Shown here one piece after another: positions 12,001 through 23,344 of a DNA stretch of 64,000 bases. The position numbers and the translations under genes are program-made. A model generated the notes under the pieces. It made no database searches, was not told the origin of the DNA, and saw only the letters and a program-made list of their open reading frames with translations. Numbering within the stretch: the first letter of the stretch is position 1; the number at the start of each line of letters is the position of its first letter. The stretch is from Fennellomyces sp. T-0311 (taxonomy: Eukaryota; Mucoromycota; Mucoromycetes; Mucorales; Lichtheimiaceae), in the NCBI GenBank assembly GCA_025266875.1, contig JALLLT010000001.1:1240001-1304000 (forward strand), in the 5' to 3' direction.

Positions 12001-15000
12001 TTGGATGCTGAATACGAACGTCTCGTGGTCAAGCGCAATCATATCATGCGCGCCTGGCGCACGTTTCTGCAAGAGAATCCCGAGCAGACCAATCCGTTCT
12101 ACCACCAGAAAGTTGTCATTCTGTACTCGAACGTTTGTACTGTTACAACGGTACCATGTCAGGGGCCTGAGATTCGAGTATTCGAGTACTACTGCCAGCC
12201 ATCAGACAAGACATTGGGTCAGTATATTTCTGATCTATGCCGTGACGCTACCCAACCTTGTGCATCAATCATGTGCGAGCATTTGGTTCTGGACCATTAC
12301 CGGTCGTATGCCCATGGCAACGCCCGCATCAATGTGATGATCGAGAATTTTCCATGTCCGCAACCGGGCATGTCTGAGAAGATCCTGATGTGGAGCTACT
12401 GCCGAGAATGCGAGAAGCCTACACCCGTCATCCCTATGTCTGAGAACACCTGGAACTACTCGTTCGGCAAGTTTCTCGAAGTCTGTCTATACCAGAAGGG
12501 CGTACATTGCAGAGCCGATATTTGTCCCCACGACATTGGGTTACATCACGTGCGTTACTTTGGCTACAGAGACTTTGCTGTCAGATTTCAATATGAGCGC
12601 ATTGACCTGCTGGAAGTGGCCGTTCCACCCATGAAGCTGTTCATGCTAACCCAGGTGCATATGGATTTGAAGGAGGCCGAGTTCAAAAACTTGCGGACCA
12701 AGATCAACAAGTTTTATCAGTCGATGATCGAGCGTAACAAGGCGTTTCCATTTGATCTGGTGGATCCACGCAAGCTAGAAGCATGCAAGGCTGAGCTCCA
12801 AGAAGTTTCACAGAGATGCGATGGCGAACGAAAGCAAGTGCTGCAAATCCTGCAAACACTGTACGCCAAGAGCGCACCGGATGACATGCTTACAATCAAT
12901 TCTGTTCGACGCATATTGTATCAGCAAATTGGCGCATGGGATCTGGAATATGCCGATTTGGTGAGGGACTTTTTGCAGCCTGAACGAGAACTTCGCAAGA
13001 TCACAGCCAATCATCTACGTAAAGTGTTTCCGCCAGATGCTATGCCTGAAGGAGCAAATGGTGAACGAACCAAACGCGCGGCAGAAGCAACAGATCTACC
13101 GATCCTTGGTACAGAATTGGATTATGAAGATCCACCTATCGTGGTGCGTCGACCGAAAACATTGCCCGTGCTATGCCCTTCATCGGACGAGTCAGAGCCG
13201 GAGGATCTGCCATCGGATAAGAAGCTCCTTTTGCGACCAGAGATTCGACGTCGACTTTCCTTGGAATTGATGCGTGAATTCGGTGCCAAGTTACGTACAG
13301 AAGAAGCGGTCAGGAACGACAAGAACAGTCAGATCGCCAACAAGGTCAAAAGCCCTGGATCGGCAACAACTGTAATTACACCATCACGTATACCTGTCTT
13401 GCATTTGGGCCATCAAAGCAAAGTCAAGTTGTCTCCACCACTTTACGACGCGATTGCATCATCAGTACGTATGCGACCTCGACCGCTTATTGATGATACA
13501 GTGAGTGGTGGTGGTGGTGCCGCCATTGCTAGGCGCAAGACCATACTACCTGACTATCGATACAACCTTTTGTTAAACGACAATCGCGCTTCATCGCCAG
13601 CTTTGGGGCGCCCTCATATGCGACCTGCTCCAATTGGGACACACAAATCAGAAGATCCACGTGCTATGCGAAAGTCCAACAGCAACATGTCTACAGCATC
13701 ACGCGATCGGTTCCGGTCGCGATTGCCGCGTAAAAAGACGTCGATGCAGGTGTATACTCATGCGAATGACCTTGTAAAGGAGAATATGGAAGATGAGTTT
13801 CTTGAGGAGACGATGGCTACAACAGCTACCGCTGCAGCCGCTGAACGTCTGGTTGTGGATGGCGATACCAAACCTGTCGATTATTTCTCACCCATGGCAC
13901 CGTATTCCAATCGTGTTCAAGATCCTCAGCAACAAAGTCAATCATTCTTTTCTCAGCGTTACCATGGTGTCGCCGAGGCAATTACTGGATTTGGCATGGA
14001 ACTCGAACGAAACCCGCCACCTGCACTTGATTTGCTAGAACCTCCGCCAGTGAGTATCATTGCAGGCGTATCATCATCGGATATTCGAAAGCGAGAAGAG
14101 GATGATGTTGCAGATGACGATGAGGAAGCGCTGGATGACGTGCGAACACGCGCAGAAGAGGACGTTTCGAAACCGGAAAAGACATCGTTCATGAAAACCA
14201 TCACGAATTTCTTGACGGACAGTGGTGTGGCAAACTTGTTGCCGCTTGAATACCCTCTGTAAGTATTACGAATGCCTTTATTGGGTTTTTGCTGACAATA
14301 CATATCTCAGGCAACCTACAGAGCATATATTCCCTGAACCTTTGGTGATTGTGAATGAGGAGATGCCAAGCACGATTATTGCGTATACTTTAAGCTGCGA
14401 AGACTACTCGAGCAAATTAAGAGAACTGGGCTATGACAAACAATCCCTTGCGGATGACACCAGCACCATTGATGGATATACTGGCACTGACTATCCGGCA
14501 ATGTCTACTGAAAGCAGCAGTGAGTCGGTGACAGATATCAAAGAAACGCTCTTACGTGAGGCGGGCATCCATATTGGCTATCATTTCGGCAGCGGCTCGA
14601 CCAAGTTCTCATGCAAAGTGTTCTTTGTCGAACAGTTTGACGCGTTACGGCGAAACTGTGGAATTGAAAACAGCTACATCATGTCACTCGCGAGCTGTGT
14701 CAAGTGGGATTCATCGGGAGGGAAATCTGGATCGGCCTTTCTGAAGACAACGGATGATCGATTACTTATGAAGCAGGTATCCAAATTTGAAATGGATGCA
14801 TTTTTAGTGTTTGCACCGTCGTACTTCCATTACATGTCCGAAGCATTCTTTCGCGAACTACCAACAGTGCTCGCCAAGATCTTTGGGTTTTATACCATTG
14901 GATACAAGAACTCGGCCAACGGAAAGTCAATGCAAATGGATGTGGTTGTCATGGAAAACCTGTTTTACCAGCGCAATGTGAAAAGGGTAAATGTGGGAAG

Positions 15001-15678
15001 GCTTTATGAGAAAGGACATATATGCTCACGGATTTGTCCGGTTAGATATTTGACTTGAAAGGGTCTATGCGCAATCGCCATGTTCAATCCACAGGAAAGC
15101 AGGATGAAGTTTTACTTGATGAAAACTTGGTTGAATGTAGGGATATGCAGATATGCTGTTGTGAAAGAGCTAATTGTTGTCTGCAGTGATATACCAGTCT
15201 CCATTATTTATACGAGCCCATTCCAAGCAGATTCTTCGTAGCTCGCTGCACAATGATACACTTTTCCTTTCAAGTCGTAACGTAATGGATTATTCGCTCC
15301 TAGTTGGCATTGATGAAGACCGACAAGAGCTTGTTGTCGGTATCGTTGGTATGATTTAAACGTGACGTATTACCCACCGTTTCCTCTAATCGCCACGGAT
15401 AAATAGATTTCATACGGACATTTACGTGGGACAAGAAGCTGGAAAGCTGGGTCAAGGAGTCTGGGATCCTCGGTGGCGGCGGCAAAGAGCCTACAATTGT
15501 GTCTCCACGACAATACCGTATTCGATTCAGAGAAGCCATGGAGCGATACTTCCTCATGGTGCCGGACGAATGGTCCCTTGCTCGTCAAATTGGAGCCCCC
15601 TACACCGGATATCACCATCATCACCAGCACCTCTTGACCGACCAACCATTTCAGAGGTCGCCCATAGAAAACGATTAA
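8995..15678 (+). CDS. FAB1: Fab1/PIKfyve phosphatidylinositol-3-phosphate 5-kinase, 2137 aa, 6 exons
   Basis: Exons 8995-9583, 9635-14258, 14311-14986, 15046-15136, 15187-15348 and 15407-15678 are phase-consistent; the 51-bp first intron lies inside the FYVE finger and, unspliced, would insert 17 residues into it. Fab1 makes PI(3,5)P2 on vacuolar and endosomal membranes and controls vacuole size and membrane recycling. Visible domains: FYVE zinc finger at about 165-230 with [10 protein letters not shown], which binds PI3P; a TCP1/GroEL-like chaperonin domain at about 610-870; the Fab1-specific Cys-rich region at about 1020-1200; and a C-terminal PIPK kinase with [33 protein letters not shown] and [12 protein letters not shown]. 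Length is close to yeast Fab1. The protein ends in a His-rich tail. An out-of-frame upstream ATG overlaps the start. Confidence 0.96.
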
Positions 15679-15773
15679 TTGTACCTTTTGTAAATAGTCA
15701 TATAGAGAATTAGCAATGTTCGAGTAAGGGGCCTAAATAGTGTACCCCTGGAAACATTCTGTACGAAAAGCCC

Positions 15774-15784
15774 TATATATATAT
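15774..15784 (+). promoter_or_regulatory. TATA-like box of the thaumatin-like gene
   Basis: A TATATATATAT stretch lies about 50 bp before the ATG at 15831 in the short gap after FAB1. Its position fits a core promoter; there is no other evidence. Confidence 0.4.
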
Positions 15785-15830
15785 TCATCTGCATAAACAT
15801 GCGCCTCATACTTCCACGGACTTTTCTTCG

Positions 15831-16493
15831 ATGATGCGCTTAATATTACTAACCGCCTTCCTGGCGCTAGCAACAGCCAAGGAAATCATCGTGAAGAATC
15901 GATGCTCGCACGACCTTCAGGCGTGGTATCGAACGAACGGTGACCCTCACGGACAAATGCGTCATGTAGCACACGGCAAAACCACAACCATTAACGTGGA
16001 AGATAACTGGGAAGGACGTGTATGGGCTCGGGGAGCCTGCACCAAATCAGGATGCGATGGCACTGTCGCATCCTTGGCAGAATTCAGATTAAACGGCGCA
16101 AACAATATCGACTATTACGATGTATCCTTTGTCGACGGCTATAACCTGCCTATCCGCATCGAGCCAACCAATATGGTGTCCGACCACACTGTTGCAAGTG
16201 ATCCCCGTCATTGTCAGCCCACGTTTTGCACGCACACGCCAAGCTGCCCGCACGATCTGAGCTTCTACTCGGGATCCAAGTTCGTTGCGTGCCAGAGCGC
16301 ATGCTCCCGCTATCAAGAAGACGCCTACTGCTGCACGGGGTCGTTCAGCTCGCCGTCGACGTGCACGTCCAACCACTTTTCGCGGGCGATCAAGGTAGCA
16401 TGCCCTAACGTGTATACGTATCCGTATGACGACGATATTAGTGTATATGGCTGTCAAGCACCCACCTACATTGTAACATTCTGCCCTGCATAA
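15831..16493 (+). CDS. Secreted thaumatin-like protein, 220 aa, single exon
   Basis: The protein starts with a clear signal peptide (MMRLILLTAFLALATA) followed by KEIIVKNRC, the usual N-terminal strand of thaumatin-like proteins. Family marks follow: SLAEFRLNG, then DYYDVSFVDGYNLPI (acidic cleft residues), a Cys-rich middle, a CCTG segment, and a C-terminal YPYDDD segment ending in TFCPA. Many Cys residues suggest a set of disulfides. The length matches small fungal and plant members. Fungal thaumatin-like proteins are secreted and some act on beta-1,3-glucan, so wall remodelling or defence is likely, but the substrate is not visible here. The next ATG, two codons in, is an equally good start. 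Confidence 0.9.
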   Translation: MMRLILLTAFLALATAKEIIVKNRCSHDLQAWYRTNGDPHGQMRHVAHGKTTTINVEDNWEGRVWARGACTKSGCDGTVASLAEFRLNGANNIDYYDVSFVDGYNLPIRIEPTNMVSDHTVASDPRHCQPTFCTHTPSCPHDLSFYSGSKFVACQSACSRYQEDAYCCTGSFSSPSTCTSNHFSRAIKVACPNVYTYPYDDDISVYGCQAPTYIVTFCPA

Positions 16494-16626
16494 AAAAGAT
16501 CCTCATTTGCATTTCAACTCCATCGCAATTCTCATTGGTTGCGTCGCATCTCCACAGATATAATAAGAGCGGCACATCAAAAAGGCTGAGCCTTGTTTTC
16601 ACACTCTTCCTTTTTGTATTTCCCTC

Positions 16627-17806
16627 ATGGCCGATTCCGATCCGTTCGAGTGTCGATTGAATTTCCTCGCATTACTTGAAAAACTAAATGCATCACAGCA
16701 TTCAATCCAAAAGGTAGCCAATTATGCAGTGCGACATCGAAATCTGGCCGAAGATCTGTACAGCTGTCTACTGGAGCAATTGGATAAGGTAATCTTTCTT
16801 TGCGTTTGGTTCCCCCTCCCCAAGTTCCCATTGCATGTACACCCCATATTATACGATAGTCTGTTTAAAACAAAGGGAGGCAGGGTATGCACGCGGGAGA
16901 CGCGTGAGGGCGTGAGAGAGGGAATTTTTTGCATAAACACGCAAGTTTATGATTATAAAGAAGCTCAATCAATAATAATGTGTTTTTTAATTGTTGCCCC
17001 TCACCATTTTGTTACCTAATGGCAAATAGGCGTCCATAAACGCGAGGGTTAATATTGTATATGTCCTTGACGCCATCTTCGCCATCAGTCACAAAGTTCG
17101 GTTCAAGGGTTACCATGACCTCACCCGGAAAGATCTGCCGCGCATCATTGAGACCGTGGTGCCCAACGACGCAAAGGGCAGCGTGAATATTGGCAACACA
17201 CGCAAGGTAATGCAAAACATGAACAATTGCCACGCAACGAGACTAACATTTAAAAAAAGATTCTCGACAATTGGCGACGGCGCAGCTATTTCGATAGCGA
17301 AACGATCGACCAGGTTGAAAAGCCGCTGCTGGACAGGGAAGCAGCGGCAGCAGGGTAATTATTTACTGGGTGACGTTGGAGCTATATTGATTGTCCAATA
17401 GATCCTCACAGACAGCCGGCGAGGGTGGGTTTTCCAAGGAAGACATGCTGCGGCGAATGGAAGAAGATCGAGAACGGGTAACTAAAAAAACAGTTGGTGT
17501 GTGGGAATGACGTTGACTGAGTTCTGTGGATAGCATAAGCGATTCCGCGAAGAGGTATGGATCCGGTCTGCTGAAGAATCCGTCGACGCCGAATTCCAAC
17601 AACTCTGGGAAAGCACGGAGCCACTTGTCCCGGAGACGGACTATGAGGTGATGATGTTGCAAAACATGCTCCGGCTGCCTCACTATGCGTGGCACATGAT
17701 GCTCGAGCAACGCACCATGGCAACGAATAATAGCAACGGCGTCGCCCCGTCTCCCTCTCCTCAGCAACCGCCGCAGCCATCCTCATCCCCTGCAACTCCC
17801 TCATGA
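16627..17806 (+). CDS. CTK3: CTD kinase subunit gamma (Ctk3-like), 260 aa, 5 exons
   Basis: Exons 16627-16788, 17030-17206, 17260-17354, 17402-17477 and 17534-17806 join in phase. The first intron is 241 bp, long for this region. The N-terminal half (DPFECRLNFLALLEKLNASQ, then SIQKVANYAVRHRN and GYHDLTRKDLPRII) is the helical CID-like domain typical of Ctk3. It continues with NIGNTRKILDNWRRRSYFD, a conserved stretch of the family. The C-terminal half is charged and ends in a Pro/Ser/Gln-rich tail. Ctk3 is the regulatory subunit of the CTDK-I complex with the kinase Ctk1 and cyclin Ctk2, which phosphorylates Ser2 of the RNA polymerase II C-terminal domain during elongation in the nucleus. Size is close to yeast Ctk3 (296 residues). 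Confidence 0.88.
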
Positions 17807-17997
17807 ATTTGTAATTAAACAGTCGATTATGCTTGTCTTTTTTATCCTCATTCTCTCTCCGTCATCTGATCATCCCGCTGCACCAAAAGGAAAAATATGC
17901 CTCACATTATGAAACAATGATGAGTTATTATATTTTACCCGGAATGTTTTTTGTCCAGATTCGTTCTCCTTTTTTTCATTCTTTTTCTTCAGCCGAT

Positions 17998-19384
17998 ATG
18001 AACAACAAATACACGCATGCCACCGACCTGTTCAAGATTACCGTCCAGGATAACGGGCAGATCATTCTGTACGAGGACGAGGGCGGCATGTTGCGCGGCA
18101 CCTTGGTTCTCGAGTGCCAAAGCACCACCAGGATTAAATCAGTAACGCTTAAATTTGAAGGCAAAGCCAGGGTCCATTGGGGCCAGGACGGTAGCGTATC
18201 CCTTTGTTTTTTTCCATAATCAGTCATAAACTCATCTTCCCGGTCGGTTCATGCAGGCAACCATTATAAGGAAGAGCGTACACTGATCGAGCATACCTGG
18301 AACTTTTTGCCACGTTCCAAATCTTCACGGATAGTTCGTGGACGCCAGCAATGGTAAAGAGGATGGCGTCATGCGCTTTATTTTTTTCTCAACAGACACA
18401 CGGTAACGACCAATGTCTATTTTTATTTCACAGGGACTTTTGTTTACGACTGCCAAGTCATCTTCCATCAAGCCTTGATCGCCAAGAAGATCGGCATGCG
18501 GACATTACGTATCGACTAAAAGCGATTGCGGAGCGACCGACTTTTTCTCCTAATTTTGTGGTGAAACGCACTGTGCGGGTTGCACACTGTCTGCGGAACA
18601 CATACTCACTGCAACAGCCAGCGGTGTTCGGCGACCGACATGCATTACTGGACTACCAAGTCAGCCTTCCCAGCATCGTGTGCAGACCGGGTAGCACAAT
18701 TCCAATTGATTTTTACCTCAACAACATCTCACCTCAGATTCAACGGGTGCGTTCAGTGGCGTGTTTCTTCAAAAGCTACATCACGCTCACTTGTCGCCAC
18801 CAATTTATCCGGAAAGCGAGCCACAGCTTGGCTTATCTGCGCGATGATCACTTTATACCCGCGTCATCGAATGCATCGACTTCATGGACAAAGACTGAGC
18901 AGCTGAGGATACCTGGGCAGATTCCTTCGGACACCACAACCGACATGATAACGATAAAGCATAGACTAAAAATTTTAATATCCGTTGCCAAGCACGACGG
19001 CCAAGTTGAAGGTAAGAATTGATTTCTCGAACCTTTTTTTTGTGTCTTGTGTTACTGAACAAATTGTGCTTGCCGCACACAGAGATCACCGCTTCCATAC
19101 CTATCACCGTGTGCCAGGTCAATCAGCTCACGAGCACCAATGAAACAGAGTTGCTGCCTCCCTATGAAACAGCTTGCAGGTCAACGCATATCACGCTCGC
19201 GTCAACTCCCATATTGGATCACGAGTACCTTTCCTCTTCCTCCCCGTGGACCAGCATGATGTCTCAGCTGTCACGCGTGCCTTCCTACAAGAGCATAGCA
19301 AGTAATCGCACTCGCTTGTCAAGAGGCTCATTACCTGGATATGATTCTATTGTTTCTTTATCTACTGCTGCTGGCCACAATTAA
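17998..19384 (+). CDS. Arrestin-related trafficking adaptor, 389 aa, 4 exons
   Basis: Exons 17998-18190, 18257-18353, 18434-19011 and 19083-19384 join in phase. The protein has an arrestin N-domain (LFKITVQDNGQIILYEDEGG, then LRGTLVLECQ and LKFEGKARVHW) and a C-domain around ITYRLKAIAERP and SVACFFKSYITLTCRH. The last exon is a disordered tail with PY-type motifs LPPY, VPSY and LPGY, which could recruit the WW domains of a Rsp5/Nedd4 ubiquitin ligase. Such adaptors link plasma-membrane transporters to ubiquitination and endocytosis. The start was chosen at the first Met before the arrestin fold; a splice-acceptor-like CAG lies just upstream, so an additional 5' exon is possible. A decayed copy of the last exon lies at 23050-23241. 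Confidence 0.87.
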
Positions 19385-21237
19385 AGAATACACTTTGTTA
19401 CATATGAGTGCATATCTCATACTAGTACTCCTATCGTTCCCTTGTGCATTTAATTGTTTATTAGGAACTATTCGTCGAACCACAATATTATAACTGACAG
19501 TAAGGAGCATACGATGAACCCACATTCTAACTTGTTTCACGCAGCATCGTACCACCAAAAAGAAGCAAATAGCTTCGACGACGCCAATGCTTGTTCTAGG
19601 CTGCAACTGCGCTACGGTTATCCGTACAACTCTAGGAGAATCGGGTCCGTCCCGGTTTTGGCTGTGGGACAAAGCCACGATCCGACCGGATATTTGGCGC
19701 CTGGATTTAACTTGCGTGATACGAGGCTGAACAACATGACACGGACTCCAACTTGCCTCCTGGGAAAATCAGTTTGGCGTAGCATATTTTTTTTAGCGTG
19801 GCCATGGGAAATAACCATGGCTCGTTATGTTGCGATAGTCTGATGCTTTCTATGCAAGAGGGTTCACAGGTGAGAGACGTGATAAAGTATAGGGTTACAA
19901 GACGCTTTGACTTTTTCTTTCCGGCAGTAAAACTGCTGCCCTTTGTTTGTACATAGCGCAATTTCGGACATGGTCCCTGCCTGGATTTCAATCTGCTGTT
20001 GTATATGTACGCCTCGTTGTGGGTTCCAAAGATTGCCTTCCGTAAACTTTTTTGAGTTAAAAGTGAAAAGTATACGTAGACATGAGGACATTGCAATGCA
20101 TATCTTTCTGGAATATTAAAGCAAAATTCAAAGGCAGATCATTCAGAAGGCCGTTCACAAGTTACAGGATCAAATAATAAGTGGTTTTCATTCCAAAGTG
20201 ACCTTGATAGGCACGGCTAAAGATATATCTTCCGTGTTTCAGACGCTTTACTCGATTTCGCTTTGCTTAAATGTGTTATTTTCAGAATGGGATACTAATG
20301 CGGAGGTTTCGAAACTCGTCGACAACCATGTATGCCGATAAGCCTTTACAAATCGATTAGGTTAACTTTGGAATTGGGATCTTGACATATTGTATCGGAC
20401 GAAGAGCAATGTACTTTAAATATTGAGCTTTGTAAATGTATATTGATAATTAAAGATGGAATAATGATGCATAAGATGAGGAGATGCAATTGTTCTAGCC
20501 GTATATAACACTTACTATTTAAACTTGCTGGATTGCAGAATGTTTTAAAGTAGTCCATCTTTAAAGCAATTCGGTAGTTTAACCGTGCTTTGCTTCTGGA
20601 CGTATTCATTACTACATGTCTGATTTTTCCGGGATCTATTGATTTCTCTTACTGGGCTTTGGTGAATTTTCTGCTTTGACTAGAAAAAGTCCTTTCTGAA
20701 GCAACAAATCCGATAATATTTATGAGGTTGATGGATTTTTCTAGCTACGTATGGTACTTGTGAATACAGCTATTCATGTTAGCAAAGGATTGGCCATGCT
20801 TATGAAGATTATATGATCAGGTTCTTATTCTATGAACCGACATATGATAGCACGGATGCTGGTCAAAAATGGGGATCAAAAATGATTCCTACGTATTTCA
20901 GCACGTATCTTAGGTTTAAAGGAGCAGAAAATGGTGAACTCAAAACCGGATAAAATGATCGATTACGTGGCAACACTACTTTTAGGAAAGATTCTACATA
21001 TACCAAAATATCGATGAGCTAAAGGTAAGGTGGTTTGACAAAAAATATAAATTGCCTAATTTTGACCTAGACAGCCACAGAGGATGAGAGCTACGGAAGT
21101 ACACGGTATTGACTTCCAAGCAAAGCGGCCAGGAACTGCATATTTGTTTGCGTACTTATTCACATGATGCAGATACTACACAGTATACTTTGAACAAGTG
21201 GCGTATTTATTACTTCTCTTTGCTTTTGTATACTCTT
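19385..21237. other. AT-rich intergenic region
   Basis: No gene was recognised. An open frame at 19454-19843 (+) and one at 19707-20096 (-) overlap each other on opposite strands, and neither resembles a known family. The part from about 20100 to 21100 is AT-rich and full of stops in all frames. The last 100 bp are the probable promoter of the flavin monooxygenase gene. Confidence 0.5.
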
Positions 21238-22708
21238 ATGCTTCAACCACCTTGCATAAACCGTATTGCAATAATCGGTGCTGGTCCTGGTGGACTAGCT
21301 GCTGCGCGCGCACTGCGGGATGAAAAAGCATTTGAAAATATCACCGTACTTGAACGCAATGAAAAGCTTGGAGGCATATGGTAAAGCACAATCGAATTGG
21401 CTTACAGTAGCTAAAAATGCAAAACGAACAACTAGGAGATATTCTGAAAAAACAGCTACCCCGTCACATATACCGTCTACCGACGCCCTCGTTGTCGAAC
21501 CTCCCGACCAACCTATATCTCCAGGACCACAGATATCACCGATCTATAACTACGCCTACACGAATTTACCCAAAACTGTCATGGCGTACCGCGATATTCC
21601 GTTTCCTGATAGCTGCCCACTCTTTCTCAATCGCTTTCAAGTGCTTGAATATATTGAGAATATGGCAAAAGATCATAACTTGTTATCGATGGTTCGATTC
21701 AATACAACCGTTGTCAAAGTCGAACCTCTTCCTGATGCTACTTGGAGAGTTCACGTTACAGAGCGAACGGTCGACAACGAAACCAGTTACACAGAATTGT
21801 TTGATGCAATTATCGTTGCATCCGGTCACTTTTATGTCCCTTACCTACCTGAAATCGAAGGAATTCAGAACTTTGCCCAAGTACCAGAGCATCATGTGAT
21901 ACATTCCCTTGAATACCGCCATCCAAAAGTATTTACAGGAAAGGTGAGCCGCCCAATTCACACATACTCCTCATTTTGCTAAATGCCTTATATACGTATA
22001 TTCGATCAGACTGTGCTTATAGTCGGCAAAGGAAATTCTGCATTTGATTTGGTCCGGGAAATATCTACTGAAGCAAAAAAAGTTTATCATTGTGTCCAGG
22101 GCGATGATAATCTCTTTACACTCGTACTTGCAGGCCGGATGCCGAAAAATGCATATCGAATCGGTGCCATTGCAAAGTTTGGTCGCGATGAAATTGAATG
22201 TCAGGATGGCAAACGGATAAATGATGTCGATACCGTGATCTTTGCGACGGGATACCTGTACAGCTTTCCATTCCTTCCATTTGAAGGAGATACACTCATA
22301 GTGGATGGGCAAAAGGTGCACAACTTGTTTGAATACATGTTTTATGTCGAAAATCCAACGCTCTCTTTTCTTGGTTTACCGATACGCGTAGCACAATTTC
22401 CGCTTATGCAGCTTCAAAGTACCGTCATAGCAAGGTGTTACAGCGGGAAAATACAACTTCCGCCTCAACGAGCCATGAAAGAGGCAATAGCTAGCGAAAC
22501 GAATGACCGCAACGAGTTTATAATGGATGTCGAAACGGAAATCGCGTATTTTGATCGTCTCGGTGCTTGGGCAGAAGGGTACAAAGGAAATATCGAGGAC
22601 TGGAATTCATCGGATCCAATAACTGGTCGTCTGTCCGAAAAATGGAGACAAGTTAGATCTAATACATTGGAATTACTACAAGAATTTATAGGTTCTAGAT
22701 TCATATAG
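21238..22708 (+). CDS. Flavin-containing monooxygenase, 449 aa, 3 exons
   Basis: Exons 21238-21380, 21436-21943 and 22010-22708 join in phase; the first join restores the family sequence GGIWRYSE. The FAD-binding motif IGAGPGGLAAARAL is near residue 12, the region before the NADPH site has HVIHSLEYR, the NADPH-binding motif is VLIVGKGNSAFD, and a downstream FATGYLYSFPFL matches the conserved ATG-containing motif of this family. The length fits single-domain fungal enzymes. It should oxygenate a soft nucleophile (S or N) with NADPH and O2; yeast Fmo1 oxidises thiols and helps redox balance in the ER. The substrate here is unknown. Lower GC and weaker codon bias than the neighbours suggest low expression. 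It sits between the arrestin gene and its decayed partial copy. Confidence 0.92.
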
Positions 22709-23049
22709 AACTAAAGTTACTTTGTGCATATTCACAAAACTGTATATGTATAAATTAGTAATGTGCATATTTCAAAGCAATTAAATTAATATGCAAAGTA
22801 CTCCGAGGTATCGACAACGCAAGCAAAATCAATTGAGATTCATTTACGAGTTAATTGATACGGTGTCGTTAAGTGATATGTTGATTCTTCAGAGGATATG
22901 TCATGTTGATATATTGACAGTATACATCAAGATATGTACCGACATAACTCAAAAATGGAATGCGTCATTGTAGAATCCAAATCGGTATTCATTGCAGGAT
23001 GAGCATAAGCATGATCATAATACTCTACTAGCTCATCGCCAAGAAAAAA
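22709..23049. other. Intergenic region after the monooxygenase gene
   Basis: AT-rich sequence with only one short unassigned frame (22791-22973). Nothing supportable was seen. Confidence 0.5.
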
Positions 23050-23241
23050 AATTGAGGTATTCTTTGTTCACACTGTCTATTTTCCCATCACTATATGCCC
23101 CAATTGGATCAGGCCACCAATAGGATAAATTTATTATCACCCTATGAAACCGCATGCAGGCCGAACCCCACTTCGATCCTGATTGAGCACAAGTGCTACC
23201 CTAACCTAAGGGACAATATAACACAGTTGTCACGCGTGTAA
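23050..23241 (+). pseudogene. Decayed copy of the arrestin-adaptor C-terminal tail
   Basis: The translation from 23095 includes INLLSPYETACR and ends ITQLSRV before a stop. It parallels LLPPYETACR and MSQLSRV in the last exon of the arrestin gene 3.7 kb upstream. Just before it, FPITICPN in another frame matches IPITVCQVN of the same exon, so a frameshift separates the two parts. No arrestin-fold sequence accompanies it. It is the leftover of a duplicated gene or a partial duplication, and is too short and broken to be functional. Confidence 0.75.
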
Positions 23242-23344
23242 CCCATAGCCCAAAGCAAACGTGCATGAATATAAGCTGTTGTTTGCAAAAAGTAGTATGA
23301 CTCTAAAATTATATACGTAATTGCCTTTGCATGAAATACTTTAG

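Noticed and set aside
22791..22973. Small gene after the flavin monooxygenase
   Set aside because: A 60-codon frame of AT-rich sequence with no motif, no splice partner and no similarity; likely chance.
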